Positions 18,118 through 30,582 of a DNA stretch of 64,000 nucleotides are shown here, one piece after another. The notes under the pieces were generated by a model. That model ran no database searches and was not told where the DNA came from. It saw nothing but the letters and a program-made list of their open reading frames with translations. A program made the translations under genes and the position numbers. The first letter of the stretch is position 1. Each line of letters begins with the position of its first letter. This stretch comes from Isochrysis galbana (taxonomy: Eukaryota > Haptophyta > Isochrysidales > Isochrysidaceae), in contig CM030939.1 in the NCBI GenBank assembly GCA_018136815.1, positions 3,093,419 to 3,157,418 of the forward strand. The letters are read 5' to 3'.

Positions 18118-20391
18118 TCACTCGTTGTATAGTCTACGACGCACAGTCGTGTCGCGCGAGACAGGCCGCCCATTCCTCGAACTACTGGATGCTGGTACCG
18201 CCAAAGGAGACGTCCCCACAGAACCGCTTCCGGAGGATGCGCGGGACGACCGCCGGGCAGAGGGCGGAAGGGTAGAATTAGGGGTAATGCCGAGCATACG
18301 AGCAGATCCTTTTGCCTCTGGCGTGGAAGTGATGCGTGAGTTTTTCGTTGCATGCGCTCGAATGCTGTCGCCCGCAGCTTGTGAAGAGGGTGCAGAAGCG
18401 CCATAGCGCGTCTTCTCGTCCTCGGGCGTGGGCGATCGCGCTAGGGCGAAGGCCAGCTGACGAAGGAGCCGTCGATTCACGGTCATCTCGCAAAACGGGT
18501 ACGAGAAAGGTGGATGGGCAAGCTCGCCGCCGGCACAGTCGTATGCCACGCACAGGCCTTGCAGTGCCCTCAGTAATGGCAGCCGCCGGGCTTCGACTGC
18601 TGCTGCGCGCGTTCTCTCGGATATGCGCCACTGGCCACCTGCGGGCACATCGGTAGGTGCCACTCCAGAGCATTGCAAAAGTTCTAGCTTGAGCCGAGCG
18701 TGGGCTTTGCGGAGTAGCTCGTCCACGGAGGATGAAATGCACGACGAGCCTTCCGAGATGTGCGCAACGTTACGTGCGGATTTGACTGCGCGTTGAATCT
18801 ATTATTCATGAAATGCCGCGAAGTGGGAGGGGGGGGGCCAATCAGTGAAGAGTGTGAGCACACTTATCTGGCGTTGCGGCAACCGGCCGCTATCCACAGG
18901 CCTCCCGTTTGACTGCGCTTGCAGGTAGTTGATTAAGTTCTCTCAAGGGCATCGCTCGAGGTTTCATCTTGCTAACTGTGCTGAGCTTCGTATAGCCCAT
19001 TCACCTACAAGCATATACGGCACCACCATGATTCTACGATCCCGACCCAGGGGTGTCTCACCTCGGCAACTCCAGCCTCGTTGAGGGTAAAGATGATTCC
19101 TTTTATTTGCGCAAGAATCAGGCGTGCCTCGTCATCTTCTCGCTGAGCGGTTGAGCGCGGATCTGACGAATTCGAAGCAGTCTGCCATCCATTTGATGGC
19201 GCAGTTGGGTGAGAAAGTGTGGGATGGCAACGATGCGGGGCTGCGACGACAAGCAGGTGAGTAGATGCACTTTTAGCCCACATGTGCGCATAGTTGCCCG
19301 CACACTGGGACGGTCTCACCGAGAAGAATGATGCCGCATCAGAGCCGGTAGTCTCCATACAACCACCCAGAAGAGCGGTCGCAGTCGATGCTGCGGAGGC
19401 GCGCTCCGCGGCCGCCGCTTCCGCAACAGCTGCCGCCGCTTCTGCCATGCCTTCATTGATGAAGCACGGGCTAGTCCGATGCGCCTGTCCTGCCCCAGTG
19501 GCAGCGGAAGCAATCGAGAGAAGCCGCGACCATATTGGGCGAGCGACGGTCGTACCCGCCTTTGATGGTGAGCTTGGGAGGCTGCTGTAGCCAGAGCCCT
19601 GCACGTCCTCGGCAGTGAGACGCACCTGGTCGCGAATGGGCGGGAACTTCCACAGGGATGAGATTGGGGCGTCACCAACCAGGTTCATATGCTTTGAGCG
19701 GCTGCGGCATGGTGGTCTTACCTGCTCAGCGGTCTGAGCGAGCGCTTCCGCACGGTTTCTGGCGCTCACGATTGTAGCCGTGTCGACGTGCGACTCCAAT
19801 AGAGTGGTGTACGCCTCGAGCATATCTAATCGCCTATCCAGTGGAATTGTGGGTGGATGGGGGTCACGTGCCAAGCGCACATGCAAATGGCAGAGGGCTC
19901 GTATCTCAGTACACCAAGCGCAGCGACGATGACTACCGTAGAGAAAGGCCCCGTGCGCTCGCCGCGTGGCATTCACACCTCTCCGCCGCATGCTGCTCTG
20001 CTTTGCTGAGGCCAAAGCCGCTGAGTGGCTCTCTCTCTCTCTGCTCCTGATCCCGTTCTCCAAGGAACTGGCGGAAGTCGGGGTCGGCGGCGATGTGTGG
20101 CAGGCGGAGGCACTGTCTCAGGAACTTCTGGAGCTGCACCCGCCGGCTCTCCACCACAAGCGGGTGAGAACCGGCGAGGGGGACTCTCCATGGGAGCGGT
20201 GGCGGTGGCTGAGATGGGAAGGCGGCCTTGAGCTGGCTGTGGAGCGCGAGGAAGGCGGAGTAGCGGCGGCGGACGTGCCAGCGGAGGCGCTCGCACCGCA
20301 CGCTCAACGTGTACGTCGTGAAGTCCCCTGCCGTTACGCGTGTCACGCCGGTGAGCTCGACGTCGAGCGGCGGCGCGCCGGAGCTCGCCAT
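18118..20391 (-). CDS. PX-domain phosphoinositide-binding protein
   Basis: Five exons join in phase: 20391-19979, 19833-19722, 19625-19320, 19181-19062 and 18798-18118, for about 543 residues. Exon 1 encodes a PX domain (residues about 10-115): YTLSVRCERLRWHVRRRYSA with the phosphoinositide-contacting RRYSxF motif, then a Pro-rich loop, then RRVQLQKFLRQCLRLP and DPDFRQFL. Exons 2-4 are helical and charged (RLDMLEAYTTLLESHVDTA, ARLILAQIKGIIFTLNEAG), as in sorting-nexin-like proteins. Exon 5 continues the helices and ends in a Ser-rich disordered tail. PX domains recruit proteins to endosomal membranes through PI3P. There is no BAR domain I can name. The ATG follows a GA tract on its strand. 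The acceptor of exon 5 (AATAATAG) is the least certain junction. Confidence 0.75.
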
Positions 20392-20700
20392 CCCTCTCTC
20401 TCTCCGTCTCTCTCTCTCTCTCTCTCTCTCCCTCTCTCTCCCCCCGACCCCTTCCTCTCTCTTTTCCATCGGAATCAAGAATCAATTACTACTCTCTCCT
20501 GATGTCCTTCCTTCTCCTCTCTCTCCTCTCTCCTCTCTCTGGTCTCCTCTCCCCTCTCTCCTCCCGTCTTCCATTCAACTTTTTCCCGTTGCCGTTTTCC
20601 ACACGCGCTGTCATTCACACCATGTTCACACTGCTTCTTCTTCTCCCCCTTTCTTCCCGTCAATCCTCGTGAATGGACCGTCCCCTCCTCCCCCTCCTCG
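20392..20700. other. CT microsatellite-like tract upstream of the PX gene
   Basis: (CT)n and CTCCTCTC runs on the + strand, equivalent to GA on the PX gene's coding strand, extend for about 200 bp. Probably the 5' UTR or promoter. Confidence 0.4.
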
Positions 20701-21213
20701 TCATCTCTAGTGAGTACAAGAGGAGCTGCGGAAGTTCGTTAGGGAATCCGCGCGCACTCGTTCACCTAGAGGGCGATCCTACCCCCCCCCCCCCCCGTTC
20801 CCGTCTAGAGCCACAAGACAATCGCAAAAAAAAAAGGCGTACACTCGTACTCCGTCAGAGTTTTACTGTTGATTGTTGTGTTAGTATAAACCTTAGTGCT
20901 GCGGGACCGTAGCTTTTGCAGGTAAAGGGGGGCCTTGTACACTTCCTCTTCGTGTGTTCCCTTTTTTAGGTTTTCCCGCGCGACTCCCTCTCCATCGCTC
21001 CGTCGCCGCGCCCCAGTTCCAGTTCAACTCCAGTTCCCCTCTCCCTCGCATCGTCCCGAATCGGTCCGTCTCCCCTCTCCGCCTCTCCCCGGTTCCCCCC
21101 GCGAAAGCCCTCTCCTTCCTCTCCCTTCCCGTCTTTCGCCGAGTCCCCGAGTGCGAGTGCTTCCTTGAGTTTCCGGCCTCCTTTTGTCGTCTATTTCTTT
21201 CCCGCGCGGTCAA

Positions 21214-21745
21214 CTATAAGTTCATACTAGTACTTAGTTCGACCATGGGGGGGGCAAGGGGGCACGAGCCCCCCCCCCTCTCCACTCCTCCCCTGCCGTA
21301 GGGGAGGAAGCACTCATGCTCATGGCATGCCTGATGGCTTGCCAGGAGCACACTGCACACTGCCATGCTGACATGCTGACCCATCCTCCTCCCCACAAGC
21401 TCGCCTGAATCGCGCGTCGCGCGTCCTGGTCCTGGCCCGGCGTGGCCAGCCCATCGCTCCAACCCCTCCTCCCCCCCTGGTCGACAGGCAGACAAGTGCG
21501 GACAGGGGGACCCAGAGGCGCAGGAGCGCCAGCGAGGGAGAGGCAGGGGAGGCCAAGGCCCAGTCCCAGCCTCCTCTGCCCCCCTGAGCTGGCCTCCAGG
21601 TGCCAGGTGCCTCCAGGGGCCGCCAGAGGGCAGCTGCAGGCCTGCCGCAGGCGCGCCATCGTGCGTGCCGCAGGAGAGGGGAGAGAGCGCGCGGAGAAGG
21701 AGGTTAGGCACGAGCGAGAGCTCCGCCCACCGGAAAATCGGTAAG
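21214..21745 (+). repeat. Dispersed repeat B, copy 1
   Basis: From CAACTATAAGTTCATACTAG through CCATGGGGGGGGC, CTGATGGCTTGCCAGGAG, GGTCGACAGGCAGACA, CAGGTGCCTCCAGGGG and CGAGAGCTCCGCCCACCGG. Every block reappears in reverse-complement order at 39295-39780. Length is about 500 bp, with no gene and no recognised protein. Confidence 0.85.
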
Positions 21746-21964
21746 TCTCGCGCCTGTTTACAGGATACGTCGAGACAGAGTCCGCCGCCAGCCCGGGAGG
21801 CGTAGGAGGAGGCTGCAACTCATCGGCCCCTGCATTTGCCCCAGATCTGAAAAGTGAACGCGTGTGTTGTTTGAGTCTTTCTTCCAACTCGTCGGTCCGC
21901 CCTCCAGCAAAGACAGGTCTCACACTGTGCCCTCCACACAGCCATCAGATTCCACTCCAACCAT

Positions 21965-22204
21965 TTGGATATAGGGGGGGGGATGTCCTCCTGTGCTCCC
22001 TCCAGCAAGAAGGATGTCTCCTGCTGCATCTGTGGTCTAGAATGCTGTCATTCGACTCGATGGAGAGCAAGCTTGCTATCCTGCACGATTCGTGGATGGG
22101 CTTGTGAAAACTGCTTTGAGGCGATGATGATCCCAGCATCCAAGTGTCAGAAGCCAGATGCTGAGCTTCCCGTTGGGCGACGATCACTCAAGTATCAGTC
22201 ATGA
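21965..22204 (+). CDS. Possible small cysteine-rich protein (doubtful)
   Basis: An open frame of 79 residues contains nine Cys, including CCICGLECC and CENCF, in a zinc-ribbon-like spacing. There is no upstream promoter-like tract, and it abuts repeat B. It may be a transposon remnant or chance. Confidence 0.2.
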   Translation: MDIGGGMSSCAPSSKKDVSCCICGLECCHSTRWRASLLSCTIRGWACENCFEAMMIPASKCQKPDAELPVGRRSLKYQS

Positions 22205-22339
22205 AGACTGGAAAAAGATTATTTCGGGAGGTCTTTAACGTCAAAAAACGTCAGGTAAATCGGACCCCTTCGTTCAGGCTGACATCGCCACGAGCAACAT
22301 CGTCATGAACAGCGCGTCCGCGCACCGGCGGGGGCGGGA

Positions 22340-22780
22340 GCCTTCCTCGTGTAGGCTGATGGTGATTGAATGCTTTTCTATGCTGTGGGTGATGGTGATT
22401 GAGCGCTTCTCGCCTTTGTGATTGTACGCGTTTCCATGCTGGATGGTGATTGGCGCGCTGATCGCCTTTGAATAGGGTGATGGAACGGGTTTGGTCCGTG
22501 TTCTTGTACATATTTTTGTGTCACGCACCAACTCGAGCGGGATGCAGCATACCCTCTTGCCAAACGAGTGGGTTGGATAGCTACCCTCATGATCCCCACG
22601 ATCTTCCGCGATTGAACGCTTTTCCATGTGTAGGCTGATGGTGATTGAACGCTTTTCCATGCGCCATGCGGTGGGGGTGATGGCGATTGAACGCGTTCCA
22701 CGTGTAGGCTGATGGTGATTGAACGCGCTTTTCTTTGATGTGGGTGATGGTGATTGAGCGCTTCTCGCCTAACGATCGTC
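22340..22780 (-). repeat. GCGTTCAATCACCATCA minisatellite, inverse copy
   Basis: About eight units of TGATGGTGATTGAACGC (the reverse complement of the 4594 family), with spacers GCTTTTCCATGTGTAGGC or TTCTCGCC, partly interrupted by unique sequence at 22490-22600. It is the same repeat as at 4594-4740. Confidence 0.8.
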
Positions 22781-22889
22781 ACAATGGGCGCAAGGGAACC
22801 CTTACTTACCAATAAGGAGAGAAGGAGAGGTGTGGGTGTGGGTGTTGTTGGCCTATAACCTTTCTAGCTCATGAGAGTCAGAGGGTAGA

Positions 22890-23030
22890 GGATGGATGCT
22901 ACAATAACGTATTTTTACTTTTTGCGGTATGCATATTTTTTACATATTTGTGCACATTTTGTGTACATATTTCATATTTCGATTTCGACATATTTTTACT
23001 ACATATTTGGGCACGATTTTGTACATATTT
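22890..23030. repeat. ACATATTT-rich AT island
   Basis: CATATTTTT/ACATATTTG words recur about eight times in a stretch far richer in A/T than its surroundings. It abuts repeat C, copy 2. Confidence 0.5.
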
Positions 23031-23034
23031 TTAC

Positions 23035-23190
23035 CAAGGCCTACAAGGGAGGCGACAAAGGAGGCGAGGGCAAAGAGGGCGAATGGGCGAACGTAGGATC
23101 CTGCGACGGTGACTAGCGACTAGCCTGCAAGGAGGGGACATAGAAACGCAACAACTTCTAAAACAAAAAGGTCGATCGCGGATGCGACAT
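23035..23190 (-). repeat. Dispersed repeat C, copy 2 (partial)
   Basis: GGGAGGCGACAAAGGAGGCGAGGGCAAAG through CTTCTAAAACAAAAAGGTCGATCGCGGATGCGACA matches 14965-15130. Only about the first third of the family is present. Confidence 0.8.
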
Positions 23191-23199
23191 GAACACGCC

Positions 23200-24510
23200 A
23201 CACACCAGCTTTCAAGATTTCGGATCAACGGTGGGCGCGAACGCGTGGGGCCGGGCCAGGAGGCTTTGGGGGTTAGAGGCAGGCCCGGAACGGCCCGGTC
23301 GCGACCGGCATGTCGCGCCGCACGGCCATTTGAGGAGCTGCACCTCCAGGCGTCCAAGAGAGCGCTTGTCGCTTGTCGACGTCAATCAGGGCCGGCCATG
23401 GCCATGGGCGTCGGGCCGGATCGAATCGAGGCATTCCTGCGGTGCGAGGGGCCAGGACGGGTTATTAGTACGAGTGTGTGCGACCCTTAAGAACCAGCGT
23501 GCGAGCTACTAGTGACCCCCCACCCTGCTCGCGAGAGCTCTCGGTTCTGCATGGCCACCACCTCCACCTCCAGGCCATTCTTTGTTCGGTCGATCGCGGG
23601 CGATCGGTCGTCGCGGAAGCTCCGCGTTTCTAAGAGTGATGCGCCCCACATTCACCACTCTGATTCCCTCCCGTGAGCGCCCGCCTCAATCTCCCAAAAT
23701 AGACCGGCACGAGCGGGGGAAGGTAGGGGGGTCCCTCACCGACGCCATTGCCATTCGTGGGGCGGGAGGGGGTCGTTCGGAGGGGGGAGGGAGAGGGAGT
23801 TGCCGGGGCAGGTAGGGGGAGACCCTGCGGAATCCTTGGACACCCAGGGGAGGTGGAAAATAGTGGTTCCAATGAGTGAGTGACCGAGCTACTATCGGGG
23901 GCCCCCGATAGCTCCTGGGGGGCGTTGGCTCCTGGGGTTAACATATGATGGGGGCGATGGGGCCAGTCGGCAAAAAGAAAAGGCTCCGCTGCCCCTGTCC
24001 CTTTTCGCGCGGTGGAACCTCTTGCCCCTTCCGACCCCTTCGTGGGAACCTCTCGGAAACTTCTCGGCTCCCCGTCCGCCGCCAGACGACGCTTCCATGA
24101 CCTTCTTCTCCTCTCTCTCTCCCTCTCCTCCTCTCTATGAACAGGGTTCCCTCTCTCTTCTTCCCGTTGCTCTCTTCTCTCTCCTCTTCGCCTCTTTTTC
24201 TACTGCTCTCCGTTCTCCTCCCGCCTCCGCCTGTCAAAGTTTTCAAGGGACCACCCGTAGTAATGAATACCTCATTATCCCTTGGTCGGGTTCGGCGTAG
24301 TGAGTTGTAAGGGGAACCAAGTGGAACTCCCCATCCGTCTCAGTGCCGCTTTCCATATTTCCTCATTTTTCTAAAGGTACCAAGGGCGAGAAGTCGTTCT
24401 CGCTCCGAGCGAGCACAAGAGAAAATGCTTTTTCTTCATTCGCAGATCGTCCCGCTGAGCCTTGGGGCAAAAGGAAAAAGGTCGCATTTCCACGGTTCCT
24501 CCGTCTCTCC
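23200..24510. other. Unassigned DNA with hairpin repeat
   Basis: No supported gene. It contains the hairpin family copy at 23893-23945 (see 16285) and CT-rich stretches at 24100-24230. Confidence 0.3.
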
Positions 24511-24517
24511 CTCCCTC

Positions 24518-24662
<145 letters not shown>

Positions 24663-24696
24663 ACTTTCCACCTCATCTCAGGAACTCAGACGAGGG

Positions 24697-24945
24697 GAGC
24701 GAGGAGCGAGGAGCGAGGAGCGAGGAGCGAGGAGCGAGGAGCGAGGAGCGAGGAGCGAGGAGCGAGGAGAGAGGAGAGAGGAGAGAGGAGAGAGGAGAGA
24801 GGAGAGAGGAGAGAGGAGAGAGGAGAGAGGAGAGAGGAGAGAGGAGAGAGGAGAGAGGAGAGAGGAGAGAGGAGAGAGGAGAGAGGAGAGAGGAGAGAGG
24901 AGAGAGGAGAGAGGAGAGAGGAGAGAGGAGAGAGGAGAGAGGAAG
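24697..24945. repeat. 7-bp tandem repeat, GAGGAGC then GAGGAGA
   Basis: About eleven GAGCGAG(GA) units switch abruptly to about twenty-four GAGGAGA units. Long frames on both strands (GARSEER..., SLLSPLS...) are by-products of the 7-bp period. The G/A-rich block continues irregularly to about 25200. Confidence 0.9.
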
Positions 24946-25724
24946 GACGAAGGCGAGGGACGAGGGAGGGAGAAGGGAGAAGGAGGAGGGAGGAGAGACA
25001 AGAAAGAGGGAGGAGGGAGGGAGAGAGGGAGAGAGAGAGAGAGGGAGATGCTGGGGGCGCGCGGGGGGGAGCGTCGCGCGGGGGGTGGGGGGGGGAGGGG
25101 GAGGGGGGAGAGAGCGGGAGGGAGGCCTCAGCGGCAGACGCAGGCAGCCACCGGGGGGGAGAGAGAGAGAGAGAGAGAGAGAAAGAGGGAGAGGGAGGGG
25201 ACCCGCGCGGTCCCTCCTCCTCCGTCTTCCTCACGAGGCACAGGCCCCTTCTCTTCCCTACCCAGTGGTGATTTCTAACGGTACCTCGCCGGTCCGTCGG
25301 CGCACTGCGGTCGACTCGCGGTGCGCGCCGGTGCCGCACGGCCCCCCCCCTCTCCCTTCTCCCCCCCCCTCTCCCTCTCGCTTTGCGCGACTGACTCGGT
25401 TGCTCTCTCTCTTTCTCGCCGCGCACCACTCCCTTCTCCCCCATCTCTCCCTCCCTCCCTTCCTCTCTCACGCTCTGACGGTCCTCTGTGGCTCCTCCGC
25501 AGGTAACCACCTCTCTGCTCAGACAGAGGGAGCCAACCAGGTAGAGAGAGGTAGAGAGCGACAGAGAGACAGAGCTAAAACGGGTCAGCAAGAAGGACAA
25601 ACTCGACACGCGCGAGAGGCGCCGGGAGTGCATAGCTGACCGCTCTTACCTGGCAGGCTTCACACACACAGCGGGAGCAAGCCTTCGCACAGCAAAAGGT
25701 ACAGCGCAGAGGGAGAGGGAAGTG

Positions 25725-27351
25725 ATGCGGAGTAGTTTTCTCCGGGTAACAGCGCTGCTTGCCGCGCTCGGGGCTGCACATTCCGTCACATTCGGGCAGC
25801 AGAGGAAAGTGGCCAACAAGCTGGCCGTGGGCAAGCCAGCGCAAAAGGCAGCCAAGACGCCCACCAAAGTGCCGGAGGATGTGCTCGACGTCTCCAGAAC
25901 GGAGGACACGGTGTGTTGCCTTTGGGCATGGCCTATCTGTAGGGTAGCCCACTCACTAGCCCAGTCACTCTTAACGCGGCTGAATATCTTATCGTTATCC
26001 GCTTTTCTCCCGGTGCAGGTACACCAGCTCAACCGGGTGCACTTGGATCGGCACCGCTGTCATTCCGTGCTGACTGATGCGCCTCCAGCGACTGATCCCT
26101 TTGCGCTTGTCGCCGCCGACCTTGAGCCTCTGGGCACGGTCGTTCGAGATGAGCTTGACGCCGAATCGCTAACGCTCCGTGACTCAGCACAGCACTTTTT
26201 CGGGAAAGGGCGAGCGAGGGAGGGCAAGCGAGTGCGGCCAGTCCTGGTGCTCTTGGTTGGTGCCACCACCGCCCTAAATTCCCCAAAACGGGAGGCTGAG
26301 ACAGAGCTAGACGATGAGGCACGAGCCGCGGCTGCAGAGGACGCCTTCACGAAGCGTAAGCAGCTGGCGGCGATCACAGAGATGATCCACACAGCGTCGC
26401 TCATCCACGATGACGTCCTCGATGCGGCGGATACACGACGTGGGGATGCGGCAGTCCACCGGCTCTACTCGACCAAGGCTGCGGTGCTCTCGGGGGATTT
26501 TCTGCTGGCTCGTGCATCCGTGATGCTAGCGCGGATGGGGCACGCGCAGGTCGTGCGGGAGATGTCCAAGAGCCTGGAGGCACTAGTGCAGGGGGAGCTG
26601 ATGCAGCTGAAGAGCTCGGCAGAAGAGCGCCTTTCGCTTGAGTGAGCGGCGACCTGCACACGACCTGCGATGGCGATATGGCTGTGCTGCTCTCTGTCTC
26701 TTCACGATGCATTCCCTCTGCCCCCTTCTGACTCCAGGTACTACTTGACCAAATCGTACTGCAAGACGGCCTCCTTGATGGCGTTCTCTTGCAAGAGCGC
26801 CGCTCTGCTCTCGGGACATCCTCTGAATTCTGAGACCACGATCGCTGCCGAAAAGTTTGGGTATCACTTTGGGCTTGCCTTCCAAGTCATTGACGATCTT
26901 CTCGACTTCACGGCGACGGACGAGCAGCTGGGCAAGCCAGGGCTACAAGACATGTCGCTCGGTGTGGCTCGCCCCGCTGTGCTGCTCCTAGTGCCGTTTG
27001 CCGTGAGCTAGCTTGAAGGGATGGGAGCTCCGCCAAGTGCTTGGCGCTCAAGCGCGAACGCCCTCACTTGCTGCCGGCTCACCATGTGCAGGCCTTTCAA
27101 CAGCCCCCGTGCTGTACGCGGCAGAGGAGTTCCCGGAGCTGAAGGAACTCATTCAGCGTAAGTTTGGGGATGAAGGCGACGTTGCCGCCGCCTGCGACAT
27201 CGTGATGCGCTCTAAGGGCTTGCAACGGACTAAGGACCTTGCAGCCTTCCACGCTCAGGCGGCGGTCGATGCATGCTGTTCGATGCCGGAGTGCCCTGAG
27301 CGAGAGGGTCTGGTCAATTTGTGCCATGTTGTGCTTTCTCGTTCCTCATGA
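25725..27351 (+). CDS. Polyprenyl (trans-isoprenyl) diphosphate synthase
   Basis: Four exons, 25725-25910, 26019-26641, 26738-26961 and 27092-27351, agree in phase and give 430 residues. It condenses isopentenyl diphosphate onto an allylic primer to make long-chain polyprenyl diphosphate for quinones or carotenoids. Landmarks: GKRVRPVL, the first Asp-rich motif LIHDDVLDAADTRRG, GDFLLARAS, and the second Asp-rich motif GLAFQVIDDLLDFT. The C-terminus has the usual helix with a KFGDEGDV region. The spacing DDxxD around the first motif, without small-chain insertions, suits solanesyl-type synthases. The N-terminus (MRSSFLRVTALLAALGAAHS) looks like a signal peptide followed by a basic, Ala/Lys/Thr-rich stretch, as in bipartite plastid presequences of secondary-plastid algae. 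Product length is inferred, not shown. Confidence 0.88.
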
Positions 27352-28060
27352 CGGTCCGCCGGATTGCACTTCACTCTCGGGAATGCTGCCCGCTCACGTG
27401 GTGGGCACGTTGTGGGAAAGACCGCTGTATTGATCACGCATTGCTCGCTCCCCAAAGTTCCTCCCAACTCGAGACGAGAAACGAGGAGCAACATGCTGCG
27501 TCACTGCAGCCTGAGCGGCGAGACGCCTACATGTGAATGTCGCGATGACCACATGCACGCAGCGTTGGCCCGAGTGACGACCGGGCTTTGGCATGAGACG
27601 TCGTAAAGTTGCCACATGGCTTGTATATCCGGTGGGCTACTTTGCGGCCCGGACATTTGGTAAGATGTGGAGCTAAGCCCTCCGCCGGCATGATCTATGA
27701 GAGGCTCCGGCTAAGAGCATGAGGGCTGAGGCCTATGTCTTGGGAAATCTACCTCCATTGGCGCCGGTTTCCACGTGACGATGCCGCCGAGCTCATACTG
27801 CGAAGGCGATCTGGCTCGGGGTGCGCAATGCCATTGCTAGCTCGCGCACAAGCTGCTCGTTCGTTGGTTGGCTAGATCTCTTGGGGCAGGTGCGTGTGGA
27901 AGAGCGGAGGCGAGGGATACCACGCGTTGGTCTTGATATTGGGGGTTTTGAGCTCTGAAATACGCGATGACTGAGAAACGAATATGATGAGATTGGCATG
28001 TGAAGATGAAGGAATGCTCATGTGGTGGAGCGAAAGTGATGAGTGCACAAAGGCCATGTG
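27352..28060. other. Unassigned 3' flank of the prenyl synthase
   Basis: Only short overlapping frames; no domain or repeat recognised. Confidence 0.3.
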
Positions 28061-28064
28061 CAAT

Positions 28065-28155
28065 GTTCGCAAACTATCTTTAAATAGAAGGGTCATGGTG
28101 CGCGTGCCGCTCCTCTCCCTACACCCACCCACCACGCCGACCGATCGGCCCATGG
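28065..28155 (+). repeat. Dispersed repeat D, copy 2
   Basis: AACTATCTTTAAATAGAAGGGTCATGG, then CTCCTCTCCCT, then CGCCGACCGATCGGCC, matches 13205-13292 in the same orientation. Confidence 0.6.
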
Positions 28156-28159
28156 CGGA

Positions 28160-30580
28160 AGTCGTGCCGCTATTGCCGGCTTAGATAGAGCAGAGAGGTA
28201 GTACTAAGGTAGCGCCTCGAAAGGTGCGCACGAGCCGAGGCCAAGTGCCACCCCCGCAAACAGCCCCCCACATCTAGGCGGGCAAGCAGGGTGCTTTATG
28301 CTTTATTTTTATTGGGGATAAAAAATTACCATCTCAGCTAGAATTGAAGGAATTTCAGGATTTTTTTCTGTAGAACGTTCTCAATACTCACAATACGTAT
28401 TGCCAATCATCATCAACAACAACAATCAATTCAATACACAATACACCCAACTACGCAGCATAACCGGTATCCGGTATCCGGGGCCCATATTGGGACCCAG
28501 ACGCGTCGAGCGCTCCGCTTCTACTTCTGCCACCTTGGCCTTCTTGGTTGACTAGGGCCAGGTCAGAATTTCGTTTGAAACCCGCCCAAATTTCTTCGGA
28601 TATTTCGCTCGGATTTCGCGTTCACTGCCCCAAATTTCGCAAATATTTTGCGAGGCGCGAGCGCTCCCGCGCTCCCGCGCTAGCCTGACCTAGCTACCTA
28701 TACATAGCCATATAGCATATTTCATATATATAGCCCCGCCGCCGCTGCTATCTGTATTTGGCTACATGAATGGGCTTTTCACTTTTCACCTAGATAGAGC
28801 GAGGATTGACACTCATTGACTCTCGTTTGCGCAACGTTAATTATTAAAGTACTTGCACAATGACACACATCACACACGTACTCTACTAACGTATTACTCA
28901 CTCCTTACTCAAGGTCACCGGGGTGTGATTATACCGCAACATCAACCCACATTGAATCTGATCGGCCGAGGCACTCATTTGTCCATCTCCAAACATGATG
29001 GTCTGCGGTCTGCGGTCTGCGGATCGCGCTCGCGCTCTCTCGCTCTCTTCTCTCCGCCGCCCCCGCGGCTCCCCCCCCCCCTCTCCCGCCTTTACTACCC
29101 CTCCTCTCCCGCCCTTTCTTACCCCCCCTATCCCGCCCTTTCTTTACTCTTACTACCCCGGATGGGACAACAGGTACAAGGTCAACAGGTTTCGGGGGCC
29201 TCTTCCTATTAAGAGGACCTATTGACAGGTCGCAATAGGTCCGTAACAGGTCAAAATAAAACTCATTTTACTAATATTATAGATGTATGAGTATGTGATG
29301 TATATTATGAATATGATTGGCTTCTGACTTCTGAGCTAAGTTACTAGGGAGAGGAAGGGATCCGAGATGATTTGGGCGTGGCTACGATAGCGGTACCTAT
29401 AGTATAGGCCTATAGCCACGCGCGAGGCGAGAATATTGAAAGGTTTTTTTTTACCTATTACCTATTAACAGGTAACAGGTCTGGTAGGCCTCTTGACCTC
29501 TTAATAGAACCTATTAGAAGCCTATTGTCCCATCTGGGCTTACTACCCTACCCTCTCCCTCTCCCCTCTCTCTCCCGCCTCCCGCCCTTACTACTGACTA
29601 CCCCCCCCCCCCGCCCCCCGCCCTTCTCCCTAGGTATAGGAGCCCCCCTTCCCCTAAGTTAGGATATGGATATGGGGGATGGGGTGATGGGAGTGATGGG
29701 GGGGGGGGGGGGGGCTCCAGGAACCCCCAAATTTTGCGAGGGCGCTGCAGGAGCCCCCCAAATTTTGCGAAATTTCGCCCCGAAATCTGTGAGTAAACCC
29801 ACCCCCAAATTTTGAAAAAAAATTCCGAAATCCTGACCTGGGCCTATGGTTGACACGCTGGGCGACCTCACACGTAGACGCTTCGTCTTCATCCGTCATC
29901 CGCGACGTCAAGACGCTTGGCGTATTGATTGTGTCGCCGCAAGAGCTTACTTACTGCTAGCGCTCCGATCTTTAGTCTTTAGAACCAACGACAGGAGCAC
30001 TCCCTCGAAATGAGCTCAAATCTGACTGACCCTAGTGGCGCATGCGCTCGAGATGGCGGAAAGGCTCGCCTGAACACAAACAAGCTCTTCGACCCCGACC
30101 TAGGCCTTGGCCAAAATGTCCGGACAGTCAACAAGACATTTGGGACTGTTTTGTCAGAAGGACATGCCCCGAAATGTCCCGGGACATTTGGGTGCCCCCT
30201 GGGGGTGGCGCGCGCGAAAATGCGCGCGGGAACTGTTTTACCAGTAGATCGTCAATATCACTACACTGGGCGGGAAAGCGGGAGTCCTGATAGGCTGATA
30301 GGTCGCCTGGCTGCGTTTATGTGATAAACAAAAGCTCGTTTACGTAATTCACGAGCCACGAGCCTTGGCCTCGGTCGCAATACCCGGTGACTGCTCTGGC
30401 GCTCTGGCGCGCCGGCGCCGGCGCGCTGGCGCCAGCAGCGGGCATGGAGAGATGGAGAGAGGTGAGGAGGCTGCTGCCCCCCCCCCCTGTAGCATCCGCG
30501 AAAGTCGCGTTCCGTCAAAAGAGGACCACAATCTGTTTTCTTTTTAGTTATGAACAATAGTGGTACAAAACAAGGCTGTG
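28160..30580. other. Gene-poor, A/T-mixed and homopolymer-rich DNA
   Basis: Contains a C-rich/CT block (29050-29160), T/A-rich 29260-29480, a 16-G run (about 29700) and two CCCCAAATTTTGCG words at 29723-29830 that recur at 34950. A GC palindrome (GGCGCGCCGGCGCCGGCGCG) lies at about 30405-30425. No gene seen. Confidence 0.35.
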
Positions 30581-30582
30581 TA

